A stretch of 24,376 bases of DNA from CAZLLV01 sp964560325. Its GTDB lineage: Bacteria > Acidobacteriota > Thermoanaerobaculia > Multivoradales > DATKCC01. Each line of letters opens with the position of its first letter. Positions within the stretch are counted from its first letter, which is position 1. The notes beneath the pieces were generated by a model. That model did not search any database, was not told the origin of the DNA, and saw only the letters and a program-made list of their open reading frames with translations. The stretch lies in assembly GCA_964560325.1 (NCBI GenBank), contig CAZLLV010000042.1:1-24376 (forward strand), read 5' to 3'. This document shows, in pieces, positions 1-6,874 of this stretch. Made by a program: the position numbers and the translations under genes.

Positions 1-604
1 GCTCGGCGGCCGCGGTCGGCAGGCGGTAGTCGAGGTAGAACTGGCCCACCATCATCTCGTGCTCCGCCAGGTTCTCCTTGACCACGCGGATCTTCTCGCG
101 CGCCTGCGCCGCGTACTCGCTGGTCGGATAGAGGCGCATGAGGTCGTCGTACGCGGTCAGCGCCTCCTCGGTGGCGGAGAGGTCCCGGTCGGGCCGCCCC
201 ATGCGCTGCGACAGGCTGTTCGCGACCTGGAACTGCACGTACGGGGCGCGCTCGCTGGTCGGGAAACGGTTCAGAAAGTCCCGGTACTTCGCCTCCGCCT
301 GGATGTAGTTCGCGCGGCCGCCGTCGAGGTAGTAGCTGTCCGCCACCAGGAGCAGCGCCTCGCGCCCCTCGGCCGAGTTGGGCGACACCTCGAAGGCGTG
401 GGTCAGGTAGTCGCGCGCCCGGACGTGCTTGCCGTCGGCGAGCAGCTCCTTGCCGCGCTCGAGCGACTCCTGCGCCGAGAGCTGGAGGATGGGGTCGGCC
501 GCCGGGTTGCTCTTGCAGCCGGCGAGGCCGGCGAGCGCCAGGGTAGCCAGCAAGCAGGCGGCGAGCCGGGGCTTCGTGCCGCTTCGGAGGAGGGTACGGA
601 TCAT
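1..604 (-). CDS. bamD: Outer membrane assembly lipoprotein BamD (partial, 3' end outside window)
   Basis: The reading frame opens at ATG 604 and runs off the left edge without a stop, so 201 codons are visible. The N-terminus is a lipoprotein signal peptide: basic start (MIRTLLRSGTKPR), hydrophobic core, and lipobox LAGC with the acylated Cys at about residue 30. The mature part is a helical TPR-like repeat protein with the BamD/YfiO flavour (segments such as EAKYRDFLNRFPTSE and YDDLMRLYPTSEYAAQA). BamD is the essential lipoprotein partner of BamA in inserting beta-barrel proteins into the outer membrane; E. coli BamD is about 245 residues, so most of the protein is here. The ATG overlaps the TGA of rpe (ATGA), so translation is probably coupled. 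It could instead be a more general TPR lipoprotein of the same fold. Confidence 0.85.
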   Translation of the reverse strand, partial: MIRTLLRSGTKPRLAACLLATLALAGLAGCKSNPAADPILQLSAQESLERGKELLADGKHVRARDYLTHAFEVSPNSAEGREALLLVADSYYLDGGRANYIQAEAKYRDFLNRFPTSERAPYVQFQVANSLSQRMGRPDRDLSATEEALTAYDDLMRLYPTSEYAAQAREKIRVVKENLAEHEMMVGQFYLDYRLPTAAAE

Positions 605-1263
605 TCGGTGGGGCTCCCTGCGCGGGACCGGATCTCGGCCATGGCGGCCAGCGGATCCTCCCGCTTGAAGATCGCAGAGCCTACCACGCACATCTCGACC
701 CCCGCGGCGACCGCCCGCGGCACCGTCTCCGCGTCGAGGCCGCCGTCCATCGCCACCTCGACCACGGTCCCGAGCCGCTCGGCCATCGCCCGCAACCGGC
801 GCGCCTTGTCGAGCGCCCGGGGCAGGAACGCCTGGCCGGCGAACCCGGGGTTGACCGACATGACGAGCACGAGGTCGAGGTCGGGGAGCGCGTCCTCCAG
901 CAGCTCGACCGGGGTCGCCGGGTTGAGCGCCACGCCGGCCTTGGCGCCGGCGGCGTGGATGCGGCCGATCGTCCGGTCGAGGTGCGTCGACGCCTCCCAG
1001 TGGATTGTCACCCGGTCGGCGCCCGCCTCGAGGTAGTCGTCGAGCAGGCGATCGGGGTTCGACACCATCAGGTGGACGTCCATCGGGATCTCGGTGCGCC
1101 GGGCGAGCGCCGCCAGCACCGGGATGCCGAAGGAGAGGTTGGGCACGAAGTGGCCGTCCATGACGTCGACGTGGATCAGGTCGGCGCCGCCCCGCTCGCA
1201 CAGGTCGAGGGCGCCCGCGAGGTCGGCGAGGTCGGCGGCGAGGATCGAGGGAGCGAGGAGCAT
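601..1263 (-). CDS. rpe: Ribulose-phosphate 3-epimerase
   Basis: 220 residues, the normal family length. Interconverts D-ribulose 5-phosphate and D-xylulose 5-phosphate in the cytoplasm (pentose phosphate pathway). The TIM-barrel signatures are all visible: LAPSILAAD at the start, HVDVMDGHFVPN with metal ligands His31 and Asp33, MDVHLM with His64, the phosphate-binding MSVNPGFAGQ loop near residue 135-144, and MDGGLD with Asp173. It starts 5 bases after the stop of the PASTA gene and its TGA overlaps the bamD start, so the three genes read as one operon. No strong ribosome-binding site is seen, consistent with coupling to the gene before it. Confidence 0.95.
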   Translation of the reverse strand: MLLAPSILAADLADLAGALDLCERGGADLIHVDVMDGHFVPNLSFGIPVLAALARRTEIPMDVHLMVSNPDRLLDDYLEAGADRVTIHWEASTHLDRTIGRIHAAGAKAGVALNPATPVELLEDALPDLDLVLVMSVNPGFAGQAFLPRALDKARRLRAMAERLGTVVEVAMDGGLDAETVPRAVAAGVEMCVVGSAIFKREDPLAAMAEIRSRAGSPTE

Positions 1264-1268
1264 CGGGC

Positions 1269-2018
1269 TCAGAGGTCGAGGTCGTCCTGCGGCTCGGCGG
1301 CGACCACCAAGGCGATCGTGTCCTCGCGCCGCAGCGGGTGCCCGGCTTGCGGGTACTGGCGCAGGATGACGCCGGGACGGATCCCCTCGTAGCGCTCGTA
1401 CTTCACGCTCCCCAGGCGGAACCCGCGGGTGTCGAAGAAGCGCTGCACCCGGTCGTACTCGCGGTACACGAGGTCGGGCATCACGAAGGCCGGGGTCGAG
1501 CCCTCGCGGGCGAGCATCAGGTCGACTGTGCCGCCGGGCGCCACGGTGGTGCCGGCGGCCGGCTGCTGGCCGACCACCATGCCGGTCGCGGTGTCGTCGG
1601 CGAAGATCTCGACGGTCCGCCCGAGGGAGAGGCCGGCGGCGGCGAGGAGCACCTGGGCCGACTGGAGCCCCTGGCCGTCGAGGTCGGGGACCGGGATCCG
1701 CTGCGGGCCGAGCGACGACACCACCACCATCGCGCTGCCGCGCTTGACCAGCGCGCCCTCCGACGGGTCCTGCCGGACCACGTGGTCGGCCGGGACGGCG
1801 TCGTCGTAGCGGCCGTTCTCCTCCACCCGGAGCTCGAGGCCCTGGTCGCGCAGGAGCTGCCGCGCCTCCTCGACCGGGAGGCCGGTGACCTCCGGCGCGC
1901 GGGTGGTGCCGCTCCGGACGAACAGGCTGAACGAGACGTACGCCGCCAGCACGAAGACGGTGGCGACCAGTCCGAGGTAGGCGAGGAACCCGAGCGTCCG
2001 CAAGACCTTCTGCAGCAT
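1269..2018 (-). CDS. Membrane-anchored triple-PASTA domain protein
   Basis: 249 residues. One N-terminal transmembrane helix (about residues 8-32) is followed by three PASTA repeats: about 36-105 (starting APEVTGLPVEEARQLL), 107-172 (VPDLDGQGLQSAQVLL) and 174-240 (VMPDLVYREYDRVQRFF). PASTA domains bind peptidoglycan fragments or beta-lactams in Ser/Thr kinases and PBPs. Here no kinase or transpeptidase domain is attached, so it is a stand-alone envelope PASTA protein with a short cytoplasmic tail. It is first in the operon with rpe and bamD, and divergent from nfo. A TAGACT hexamer lies 8 bases before the ATG and no Shine-Dalgarno is seen. The exact function is not known. Confidence 0.85.
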   Translation of the reverse strand: MLQKVLRTLGFLAYLGLVATVFVLAAYVSFSLFVRSGTTRAPEVTGLPVEEARQLLRDQGLELRVEENGRYDDAVPADHVVRQDPSEGALVKRGSAMVVVSSLGPQRIPVPDLDGQGLQSAQVLLAAAGLSLGRTVEIFADDTATGMVVGQQPAAGTTVAPGGTVDLMLAREGSTPAFVMPDLVYREYDRVQRFFDTRGFRLGSVKYERYEGIRPGVILRQYPQAGHPLRREDTIALVVAAEPQDDLDL

Positions 2019-2026
2019 CGCCGTCG

Positions 2027-2032
2027 AGTCTA
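2027..2032 (-). promoter_or_regulatory. Candidate -10 box for the PASTA-rpe-bamD operon
   Basis: TAGACT on the minus strand, separated by 8 bases from ATG 2018. The spacing puts the transcription start at or beside the A of the ATG (leaderless mRNA). No -35 box is recognisable. Same geometry as at nfo and the GNAT gene. Confidence 0.4.
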
Positions 2033-2055
2033 GCAGCCGAGGAGCGGCCGGAGGC

Positions 2056-2061
2056 TACAAT
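2056..2061 (+). promoter_or_regulatory. Candidate -10 box for nfo (leaderless geometry)
   Basis: TACAAT, 5 of 6 to the sigma-70 consensus in very GC-rich DNA, with 8 bases to ATG 2070. Transcription would start at about the initiation codon. No Shine-Dalgarno precedes the ATG. Only 23 bases separate it from the divergent -10 candidate at 2027-2032, so the two promoters may interact. Confidence 0.5.
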
Positions 2062-2069
2062 GCCGCGCC

Positions 2070-2930
2070 ATGCGAAAAGGACTGCTCGGGGCCCACGTGT
2101 CGATCGCCGGCGGCCTGCCCACCGCCATCGAGAGGGGACGCACGCTCGACTGCGAGGCGCTCCAGATCTTCGTCAAGAACGCCAGCCAGTGGCGCGGCCG
2201 CGCCCTCGGCGAGGAGGAGGCGGCCGAGTTCCGCGCCGCGCACGAGGAGGCCGGCGGCGGACCGCTGGTGGCGCACGCGAGCTACCTGATCAACCTGGCG
2301 GCGACCGATCCGAAGATCCTCGAGCGCTCGCGCGCGGCGCTGGCGGACGAGCTCGACCGCTGCGACCGATTGGGCGTCGGCGGCCTGGTGGTCCACCCGG
2401 GCGCTCACCTGGGCGCCGGCGAGGCGGAGGGGATCGAGGCCATCGCGGCGTCGCTCGACGCGGTGCTCGACCGGGTCCTGGCGGAGCGGCCGGAGCTCTC
2501 GACCCTCGTCCTGCTCGAGAACACCGCCGGCCAGGGGACCGTCCTCGGCTACCGCAACGAGCAGCTCGCGGCGATCCGCGCCGGCACCGGGCACCCGGAG
2601 CGGATCGGCTACTGCCTCGACACCTGCCACGCCTTCGCCGCCGGCTACGCGGTGCACGAGCCGGCGGGGTGGGACGAGTGGATGGCGGAGGTCGGCGAGG
2701 TGCTCGGCTTCGAGCGCGTGGCGGCCTGGCACCTGAACGATTCGAAGCAGCCGTTCGGGTCGCGCAAAGACCGGCACGAGAACGTCGGCCAGGGAGAGAT
2801 CGGCCCGGAGTGCTTCGCCCGCCTGATCCACGACGAGCGAGGCGAGGGACGCCCGATGGTCGTCGAGACGCCGATGGGCGACGACGAGCTCGGGCACCAG
2901 AGGGATCTGGACTTTCTTCGCAGCCTGTAG
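2070..2930 (+). CDS. nfo: Endonuclease IV (AP endonuclease)
   Basis: 286 residues, typical for Nfo. Cleaves the phosphodiester bond 5' of abasic sites in base excision repair. The start GAHVSIAGG is the family signature. All nine metal ligands of the trinuclear zinc site line up: His69, His109, Glu150, Asp184 and His187 (in CLDTCHAFAAGY), His221 (AWHLNDSK), Asp234 and His236 (RKDRHENVG) and Glu266 (VVETPM). ATG 2070 is chosen because the conserved N-terminus begins right after it and TACAAT lies 8 bases upstream. Single-gene unit, divergent from the PASTA operon and convergent with rseP, ending in GTAG just before a palindromic element. Confidence 0.95.
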   Translation: MRKGLLGAHVSIAGGLPTAIERGRTLDCEALQIFVKNASQWRGRALGEEEAAEFRAAHEEAGGGPLVAHASYLINLAATDPKILERSRAALADELDRCDRLGVGGLVVHPGAHLGAGEAEGIEAIAASLDAVLDRVLAERPELSTLVLLENTAGQGTVLGYRNEQLAAIRAGTGHPERIGYCLDTCHAFAAGYAVHEPAGWDEWMAEVGEVLGFERVAAWHLNDSKQPFGSRKDRHENVGQGEIGPECFARLIHDERGEGRPMVVETPMGDDELGHQRDLDFLRSL

Positions 2931-2943
2931 ATCGCCCGGCCAC

Positions 2944-2968
2944 GGCGGGATGCGACCCGCCGCCCTAC
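2944..2968 (-). repeat. REP-like palindrome with GTAG foot between nfo and rseP
   Basis: On the minus strand: GTAG (2968-2965), then GGC, then a hairpin with arms GGCGGG and CCCGCC around a 6-base loop (2961-2944). The same arrangement, with nearly the same hairpin, follows the GNAT gene at 10455-10478. The TAG of the foot is the stop codon of rseP. It sits between convergent genes and may serve both as an mRNA end; there is no U-tract. Confidence 0.6.
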
Positions 2969-4299
2969 CCCCCGAACATCCCCGGCGGCAACCGCTTCGA
3001 GATGTCGAGCAGGATCACCGCCGCCATCAGCATGATGATCAGCAGGAACCCGACCTGCTGGATGCGCTCCTTGAGCGCCAGCGACAGGTCCCGCCCGCGC
3101 ACCGTCTCGACCAGCAGGATGAAGATCTGGCCGCCGTCGAGGAGAGGAATCGGCAGCAGGTTGAAGATCGCGATCGACAGGCTGATCAGCGCCATCAACG
3201 AGATCAGCGACTTCGGCCCGGTGCGCAGCGCCTCCCCGGAGAGCGACGCGATGTCGATCGGCCCCGAGACCGCGCTCTTCGCCGACACCTCGCGCGTCAC
3301 GATCTTGCCGAGCACCCCGAGCGTCGCGGTGGTCATGTTCCAGTTCCACCGCAGGCTCTCGATGAACGCCTCCCCGAGCGGATACTCGACGTAGCCGTTG
3401 GTGATCATCGCGATACCGATCTGCCCGACGCCGATGCCGCCCTCGACCCGGTCCTGCGGGGTCACCCGAAGGTCGACGATCTCCCCCTCGCGCCGCACGC
3501 CGACCACGACCTCCTCGCCCGCGTTCCCCTGCAGGATCTCGACGAAGCGGGTCTGGTCGCCGACCGGCTGCCCGCCGACCGCCGCCACCTCGTCGCCCGG
3601 CTCGAAGCCGGCCTCGTCCGCCGGCCCGCCTTCGACCACGCTCACCACCCGCGGCAGGAACTGCGGTAGCAGGCCGACGTCGGCGCCGCCCGTCGGCCCC
3701 TCGGCCCGAACCGGCGTCAGCTCGGTCGTGTACCGCTCGCCGCCGCGCTCCGCCGTCAGCTCGAAGGTGCGCCCCGGGGCGAGCACCGTCGTCATGAAGA
3801 AGTCGTGCCAGCTCCCGATCTCCTCGCCGTCGAGCGCCACCAGGCGGTCGCCCGGCTCGATGCCGGCCGCCTCCGCCGGCGACCCCTCGAGCACCATGCC
3901 GGCCACCGGCGGGAGGCGGTCGAGGTTCATCGCGACCGAGGTGCCGCTGGCGAACAGGCCGGTCACCAGCGCGATCGCCAGGAGCACGTTCATCGCCGGG
4001 CCCGCGATATAGACCAGGATGCGCTGCCAGCGCGGCTTGTTGAGGAACTCGCGCGGATCTTCGGAGATCTCGTCCGGGTTCTCGCCGCCCAGGCGCACGT
4101 AGCCGCCCAACGGCACCAGCGACACCCGGTAGTCGGTCTCGCCCCGCTTGAAGCCGAACAGGCGCTTGCCGAAGCCGAGCGAGAACGCCAGCACCCGGAC
4201 GTCGAACGCCTTCGCCACCAGCAGGTGACCGGCCTCGTGGACGAAGATGATCACCCCGAGGGTGATGATGACGGCGACGATGTTGGTGAGGCTGTCCAT
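2965..4299 (-). CDS. rseP: RIP metalloprotease RseP (site-2 protease)
   Basis: 444 residues, normal length. An intramembrane zinc protease that cleaves anti-sigma factors or signal-peptide remnants within the inner membrane. Visible: first membrane helix with HEAGH (His21, Glu22, His25); GGYVRLGGE after the membrane re-entrant loop; a helix near residues 95-115 (ILVYIAGPAMNVLLAI); two PDZ domains (about 130-205, with GSPAEAAGIEPGD, and 210-290, with GGPADEAGFEPGD); and the C-terminal membrane motif NLLPIPLLDGG carrying the third zinc ligand Asp. It follows cdsA after 99 bases, as in many genomes, though dxr, which commonly lies between or beside them, is absent. No Shine-Dalgarno is seen at ATG 4299. 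The stop codon lies in a REP-like element. Confidence 0.95.
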   Translation of the reverse strand: MDSLTNIVAVIITLGVIIFVHEAGHLLVAKAFDVRVLAFSLGFGKRLFGFKRGETDYRVSLVPLGGYVRLGGENPDEISEDPREFLNKPRWQRILVYIAGPAMNVLLAIALVTGLFASGTSVAMNLDRLPPVAGMVLEGSPAEAAGIEPGDRLVALDGEEIGSWHDFFMTTVLAPGRTFELTAERGGERYTTELTPVRAEGPTGGADVGLLPQFLPRVVSVVEGGPADEAGFEPGDEVAAVGGQPVGDQTRFVEILQGNAGEEVVVGVRREGEIVDLRVTPQDRVEGGIGVGQIGIAMITNGYVEYPLGEAFIESLRWNWNMTTATLGVLGKIVTREVSAKSAVSGPIDIASLSGEALRTGPKSLISLMALISLSIAIFNLLPIPLLDGGQIFILLVETVRGRDLSLALKERIQQVGFLLIIMLMAAVILLDISKRLPPGMFGG

Positions 4300-4374
4300 G
4301 GAGGGCTCGCGGTCGGTCGGACGGGGCGCGGCGTGAAGGCCTTCGGCGGAGACGGAATTACAACCGCACTGCGC

Positions 4375-4402
4375 GGCGGAGGATTCCGCCCGGCTCCCCT
4401 AC
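4375..4402 (-). repeat. GTAG plus hairpin at the cdsA stop codon
   Basis: On the minus strand GTAG (4402-4399) contains the cdsA stop codon, followed 8 bases later by a perfect hairpin: arms GGCGGA and TCCGCC around ATCC (4390-4375). No U-run follows, so it is not a classical terminator. Layout resembles the REP-like elements at 2944 and 10455 but the hairpin sequence is different, so family membership is uncertain. The rest of the 4300-4398 gap shows no gene. Confidence 0.4.
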
Positions 4403-5232
4403 GGTCCCACCTCGAAGAGGTAGGCACCGGTGATCCAGAGGCCGAAGAGGAAGACGGGGGCGGCGAAGAGCATGGCGTCCATGCGGTCGAGCATGCCGCC
4501 ATGGCCGGGCAGGAGCGTCCCGGAGTCCTTCACTCCTGCGCCGCGCTTGATCATCGACTCGACCAGGTCGCCCACCTGCGCCGCCGCCGCCGTCGCGGCG
4601 CCGACGAGCACCAGCCGGCCGTCGATCTCGCCGACGTACCAGACGCTCCAGATCAACGTCGCGACGATGCCGGTCAGAAAGCTCGCGACCGAGCCCTCCC
4701 AGGTCTTGTTCGGGCTCACGGTCGGCGCCAGCTTGTTCTTTCCCAGGCGCGAACCGACGTAGTAGGCGGCCGTGTCGCCGAGCCAGACGATGGCGAGGAG
4801 GAGGATCAACCACCAGGCGCCGAGCCGGTGCAGGTGGTAGAGGCTGGCGGTCGGCAGCGCGAAGTACGGGATGCCGAAGGCGAAGGCGCCGAAGGCGGGG
4901 AAGACCTCGGGCAGCGGCGTCTTGGCGAGGAGCACCAGGCAGCCGACGCCGACCGAGACCATGAGCGCTCCGGCGAACAGACGCAGGTCGTGCTCGCGGT
5001 CGCCGCCATAGAGCGGCAGGAAGCCGGCGAGGAGCACCGCCGCGAGCGGCACGAGCGCGACCAGCGCCTCGATCGGCGCGCCCGGCGCCCAGAAGCGGGC
5101 GATGCGCGCGAACTCCGACGCCGCCCAGCCGAAGACCACCGCGATCAGGATGAAGAACCAGACGCTCGGCAGGTAGAAGACCGCCGCGAGAAGGAGCGGG
5201 ACGGTGACGGCGGCGGTCAGGAGGCGCTGCAT
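4399..5232 (-). CDS. cdsA: Phosphatidate cytidylyltransferase
   Basis: 277 residues from ATG 5232. Makes CDP-diacylglycerol from phosphatidic acid and CTP in the inner membrane, the entry point to all phospholipids. The protein is built of about seven to eight hydrophobic helices. The CDP-alcohol synthase signature is intact near the C-terminus: SMIKRGAGVKDSG, then LLPGHGGMLDRMD, with the conserved Lys-Asp and the HGGxxDRxD. GDTAAYYVG and SPNKTWEGS are the other family blocks. The start lies 16 bases inside the end of uppS, in a different frame, so the pair is probably coupled. An upstream in-frame extension exists but only reads through uppS DNA and has no family similarity. Confidence 0.93.
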   Translation of the reverse strand: MQRLLTAAVTVPLLLAAVFYLPSVWFFILIAVVFGWAASEFARIARFWAPGAPIEALVALVPLAAVLLAGFLPLYGGDREHDLRLFAGALMVSVGVGCLVLLAKTPLPEVFPAFGAFAFGIPYFALPTASLYHLHRLGAWWLILLLAIVWLGDTAAYYVGSRLGKNKLAPTVSPNKTWEGSVASFLTGIVATLIWSVWYVGEIDGRLVLVGAATAAAAQVGDLVESMIKRGAGVKDSGTLLPGHGGMLDRMDAMLFAAPVFLFGLWITGAYLFEVGP

Positions 5233-6053
5233 GAGGTCGGGTCGACGGAGCCGGCCGCTTCGGCCGGCTCGGAGGGGACGGCGCCGAAGCGCCGGTCGCG
5301 GCCCTGGAACTCGATCACCGCCTGGTACAGCTCGCGGCGGCCGAAGTCGGGCCAGAGGGTCTCGGTGACCCAGATCTCGGTGTAGGCGATCTGCCAGAGC
5401 AGAAAGTTCGAGATGCGCAGCTCGCCCGAGGTCCGGATCAAGAGATCGGGATCGGGCAGCCCGGCGGTGTAGAGATACTCGCCGATCGTCCGCTCGTCGA
5501 TGTCGGTCCCCTTGCCCGCCGCCCAGTCGGCGACGATCTTCCGGCAGGCGTCGACGATCTCGCAGCGCCCGGAGTAGTTGAGGGCGATCTCGAGCGTCAT
5601 GCGGGTGCCGCCCGCGGTCGCCTCGATCGCCCGCTCGAGCTCCGACACCACCGACGGGTCGAGCTCGCGCCACCGGCCGATCGGCACGCACCGGATGCCG
5701 TTCTCGATCATCGTGTCGAGCTCCCGGCGCACGTACTCCTTGAGCAGGTTCATCAGGGTCCAGACCTCGACCCGCGGCCGCTTCCAGTTCTCGACCGAGA
5801 AGGCGTAGAGGGTCAGCACCTCGAGACCCATCCGCGCCGCCGTCTCGACCACCTCGCGCACCGCCTTGACCCCGGAACGGTGCCCCTCGACCCGCGGCAG
5901 GCCGCGCTCCTTCGCCCAGCGGCCGTTTCCGTCCATGATCACGGCGACGTGGCGCGGCAGGCGGTCGAAGTCGATGCGCCGGACCAGGAGCTCCTCCGGG
6001 GAGCCCTCCTCGGCGAGCGCGGACAGGTCGACGGAACGGGGGGACGGCGGCAT
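5217..6053 (-). CDS. uppS: Isoprenyl (undecaprenyl) diphosphate synthase
   Basis: 278 residues from ATG 6053. A cis-prenyltransferase that extends farnesyl diphosphate with isopentenyl diphosphate to make the lipid carrier for peptidoglycan and other glycans. Visible: HVAVIMDGNGRWA with catalytic Asp41, GHRSGVKAVR, LTLYAFSVENWKRP, NYSGRCEIVDA, PDPDLLIRTSGELRISNFLLWQ, and ELYQAVIEFQGRDRRFG. Two in-frame ATGs exist, 6065 and 6053; the -10-like TACAAT at 6069-6064 overlaps the first, so 6053 is the better start. The N-terminus is about 30 residues longer than in E. coli, and the C-terminal tail (SEPAEAAGSVDPTSCSAS) is low complexity and partly overlaps cdsA. Confidence 0.94.
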   Translation of the reverse strand: MPPSPRSVDLSALAEEGSPEELLVRRIDFDRLPRHVAVIMDGNGRWAKERGLPRVEGHRSGVKAVREVVETAARMGLEVLTLYAFSVENWKRPRVEVWTLMNLLKEYVRRELDTMIENGIRCVPIGRWRELDPSVVSELERAIEATAGGTRMTLEIALNYSGRCEIVDACRKIVADWAAGKGTDIDERTIGEYLYTAGLPDPDLLIRTSGELRISNFLLWQIAYTEIWVTETLWPDFGRRELYQAVIEFQGRDRRFGAVPSEPAEAAGSVDPTSCSAS

Positions 6054-6063
6054 GGCGGGGGGC

Positions 6064-6069
6064 ATTGTA
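6064..6069 (-). promoter_or_regulatory. Candidate -10 box for uppS-cdsA-rseP
   Basis: TACAAT on the minus strand, 10 bases before ATG 6053, in the 38-base gap after truA. It is the same hexamer as at nfo. It implies that uppS can be transcribed separately from truA with almost no leader, and it decides between the two possible uppS start codons. Confidence 0.45.
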
Positions 6070-6091
6070 CCCGGCTCCTCCACCGGCGGGA

Positions 6092-6874
6092 TCAGGGGTG
6101 GCTCGCGAGCGGCGCCCACTCCTGCCCGTAGCGCACCTCCAGGAGGCAGAGGCCGTGTGCCGGCGCGGTCGCTCCGGCCTCGCCGCGCGGCCGGCCGTCG
6201 AGGAGGCGGCGGAAGCCTTCGGCCGTCCGCCGCCCCTCGCCGACCTCGATCATGGTGCCGACCAAGGAGCGCACCATGCCGCGCAGGAAACCCTCGCCGG
6301 AGACCCGGAAGCGCAGCTCCCCCGCCTCCTCGGACCACTCGGCGGCCTCGATCGTCCGGAAGGGCTGACCGTGCGAGCCGCCGGCGAGGGCGAAGGCGGT
6401 GAAGTCGTGCCGCCCGACGATCGCCGCCGCCGCCCCGCGCAACGCGCCGAGGTCGACGTCGCGCTCGAGACGGACCACGAACGGCGCGTCGAGCGGCGAG
6501 AGCACCGGCGCCCGGCGGAGGCGATAGAGGTAGGTCTTGCCGGTCGCATGCTTGCGCGCGTGGAAGCCCTCCGGCACCCGCGCCGCCGCCATCACCCGCA
6601 CGTCCTCCGGGAGGAACGCGTTGGCGCCGTGCACCCAGGCCTTCGCCGGCAGCCCGCTCGCCGCGGCTCCCGCCGGGCCCGCGACGTGGGCGACCTGCCC
6701 CAGCGCGTGGACCCCGGCGTCGGTCCGGCCGGCGCCGGCGACGGTCACCGCCGGCAGGGAGAGAAGCCGCGCTAGCGCCTCTTCCACCACCTGCTGCACG
6801 GTGACGGCGTTCTCCTGCCGCTGCCAGCCGGCGTAGGCGGCACCGCGGTAGGCGAGGGTGAGCTTCCAGGTCAC
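6092..6874 (-). CDS. truA: tRNA pseudouridine synthase A
   Basis: 260 residues from GTG 6874. Converts uridines 38-40 of the tRNA anticodon stem-loop to pseudouridine. Visible: WKLTLAYRGAAYAGWQRQ at the start, GAGRTDAGVHALGQVAH with catalytic Asp52, FHARKHATGKTYLYRL, GRHDFTAFA, and the C-terminal GEGFLRGMVRSLVGTMIEVG. GTG 6874 is preferred because it overlaps the TGA of the glycosyltransferase gene (GTGA) and places the family start at residue 2; ATG 6889 is the alternative and would add five residues. Its longer upstream frame is only an out-of-frame reading of the glycosyltransferase gene. Confidence 0.94.
   Translation of the reverse strand: MTWKLTLAYRGAAYAGWQRQENAVTVQQVVEEALARLLSLPAVTVAGAGRTDAGVHALGQVAHVAGPAGAAASGLPAKAWVHGANAFLPEDVRVMAAARVPEGFHARKHATGKTYLYRLRRAPVLSPLDAPFVVRLERDVDLGALRGAAAAIVGRHDFTAFALAGGSHGQPFRTIEAAEWSEEAGELRFRVSGEGFLRGMVRSLVGTMIEVGEGRRTAEGFRRLLDGRPRGEAGATAPAHGLCLLEVRYGQEWAPLASHP

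Noticed and set aside
59..1036. Long plus-strand open frames across bamD, rpe and the PASTA gene
   Set aside because: They are complementary-strand readings of well-supported minus-strand genes, rich in Arg, Ala and Gly with no domain. High GC makes such frames common.
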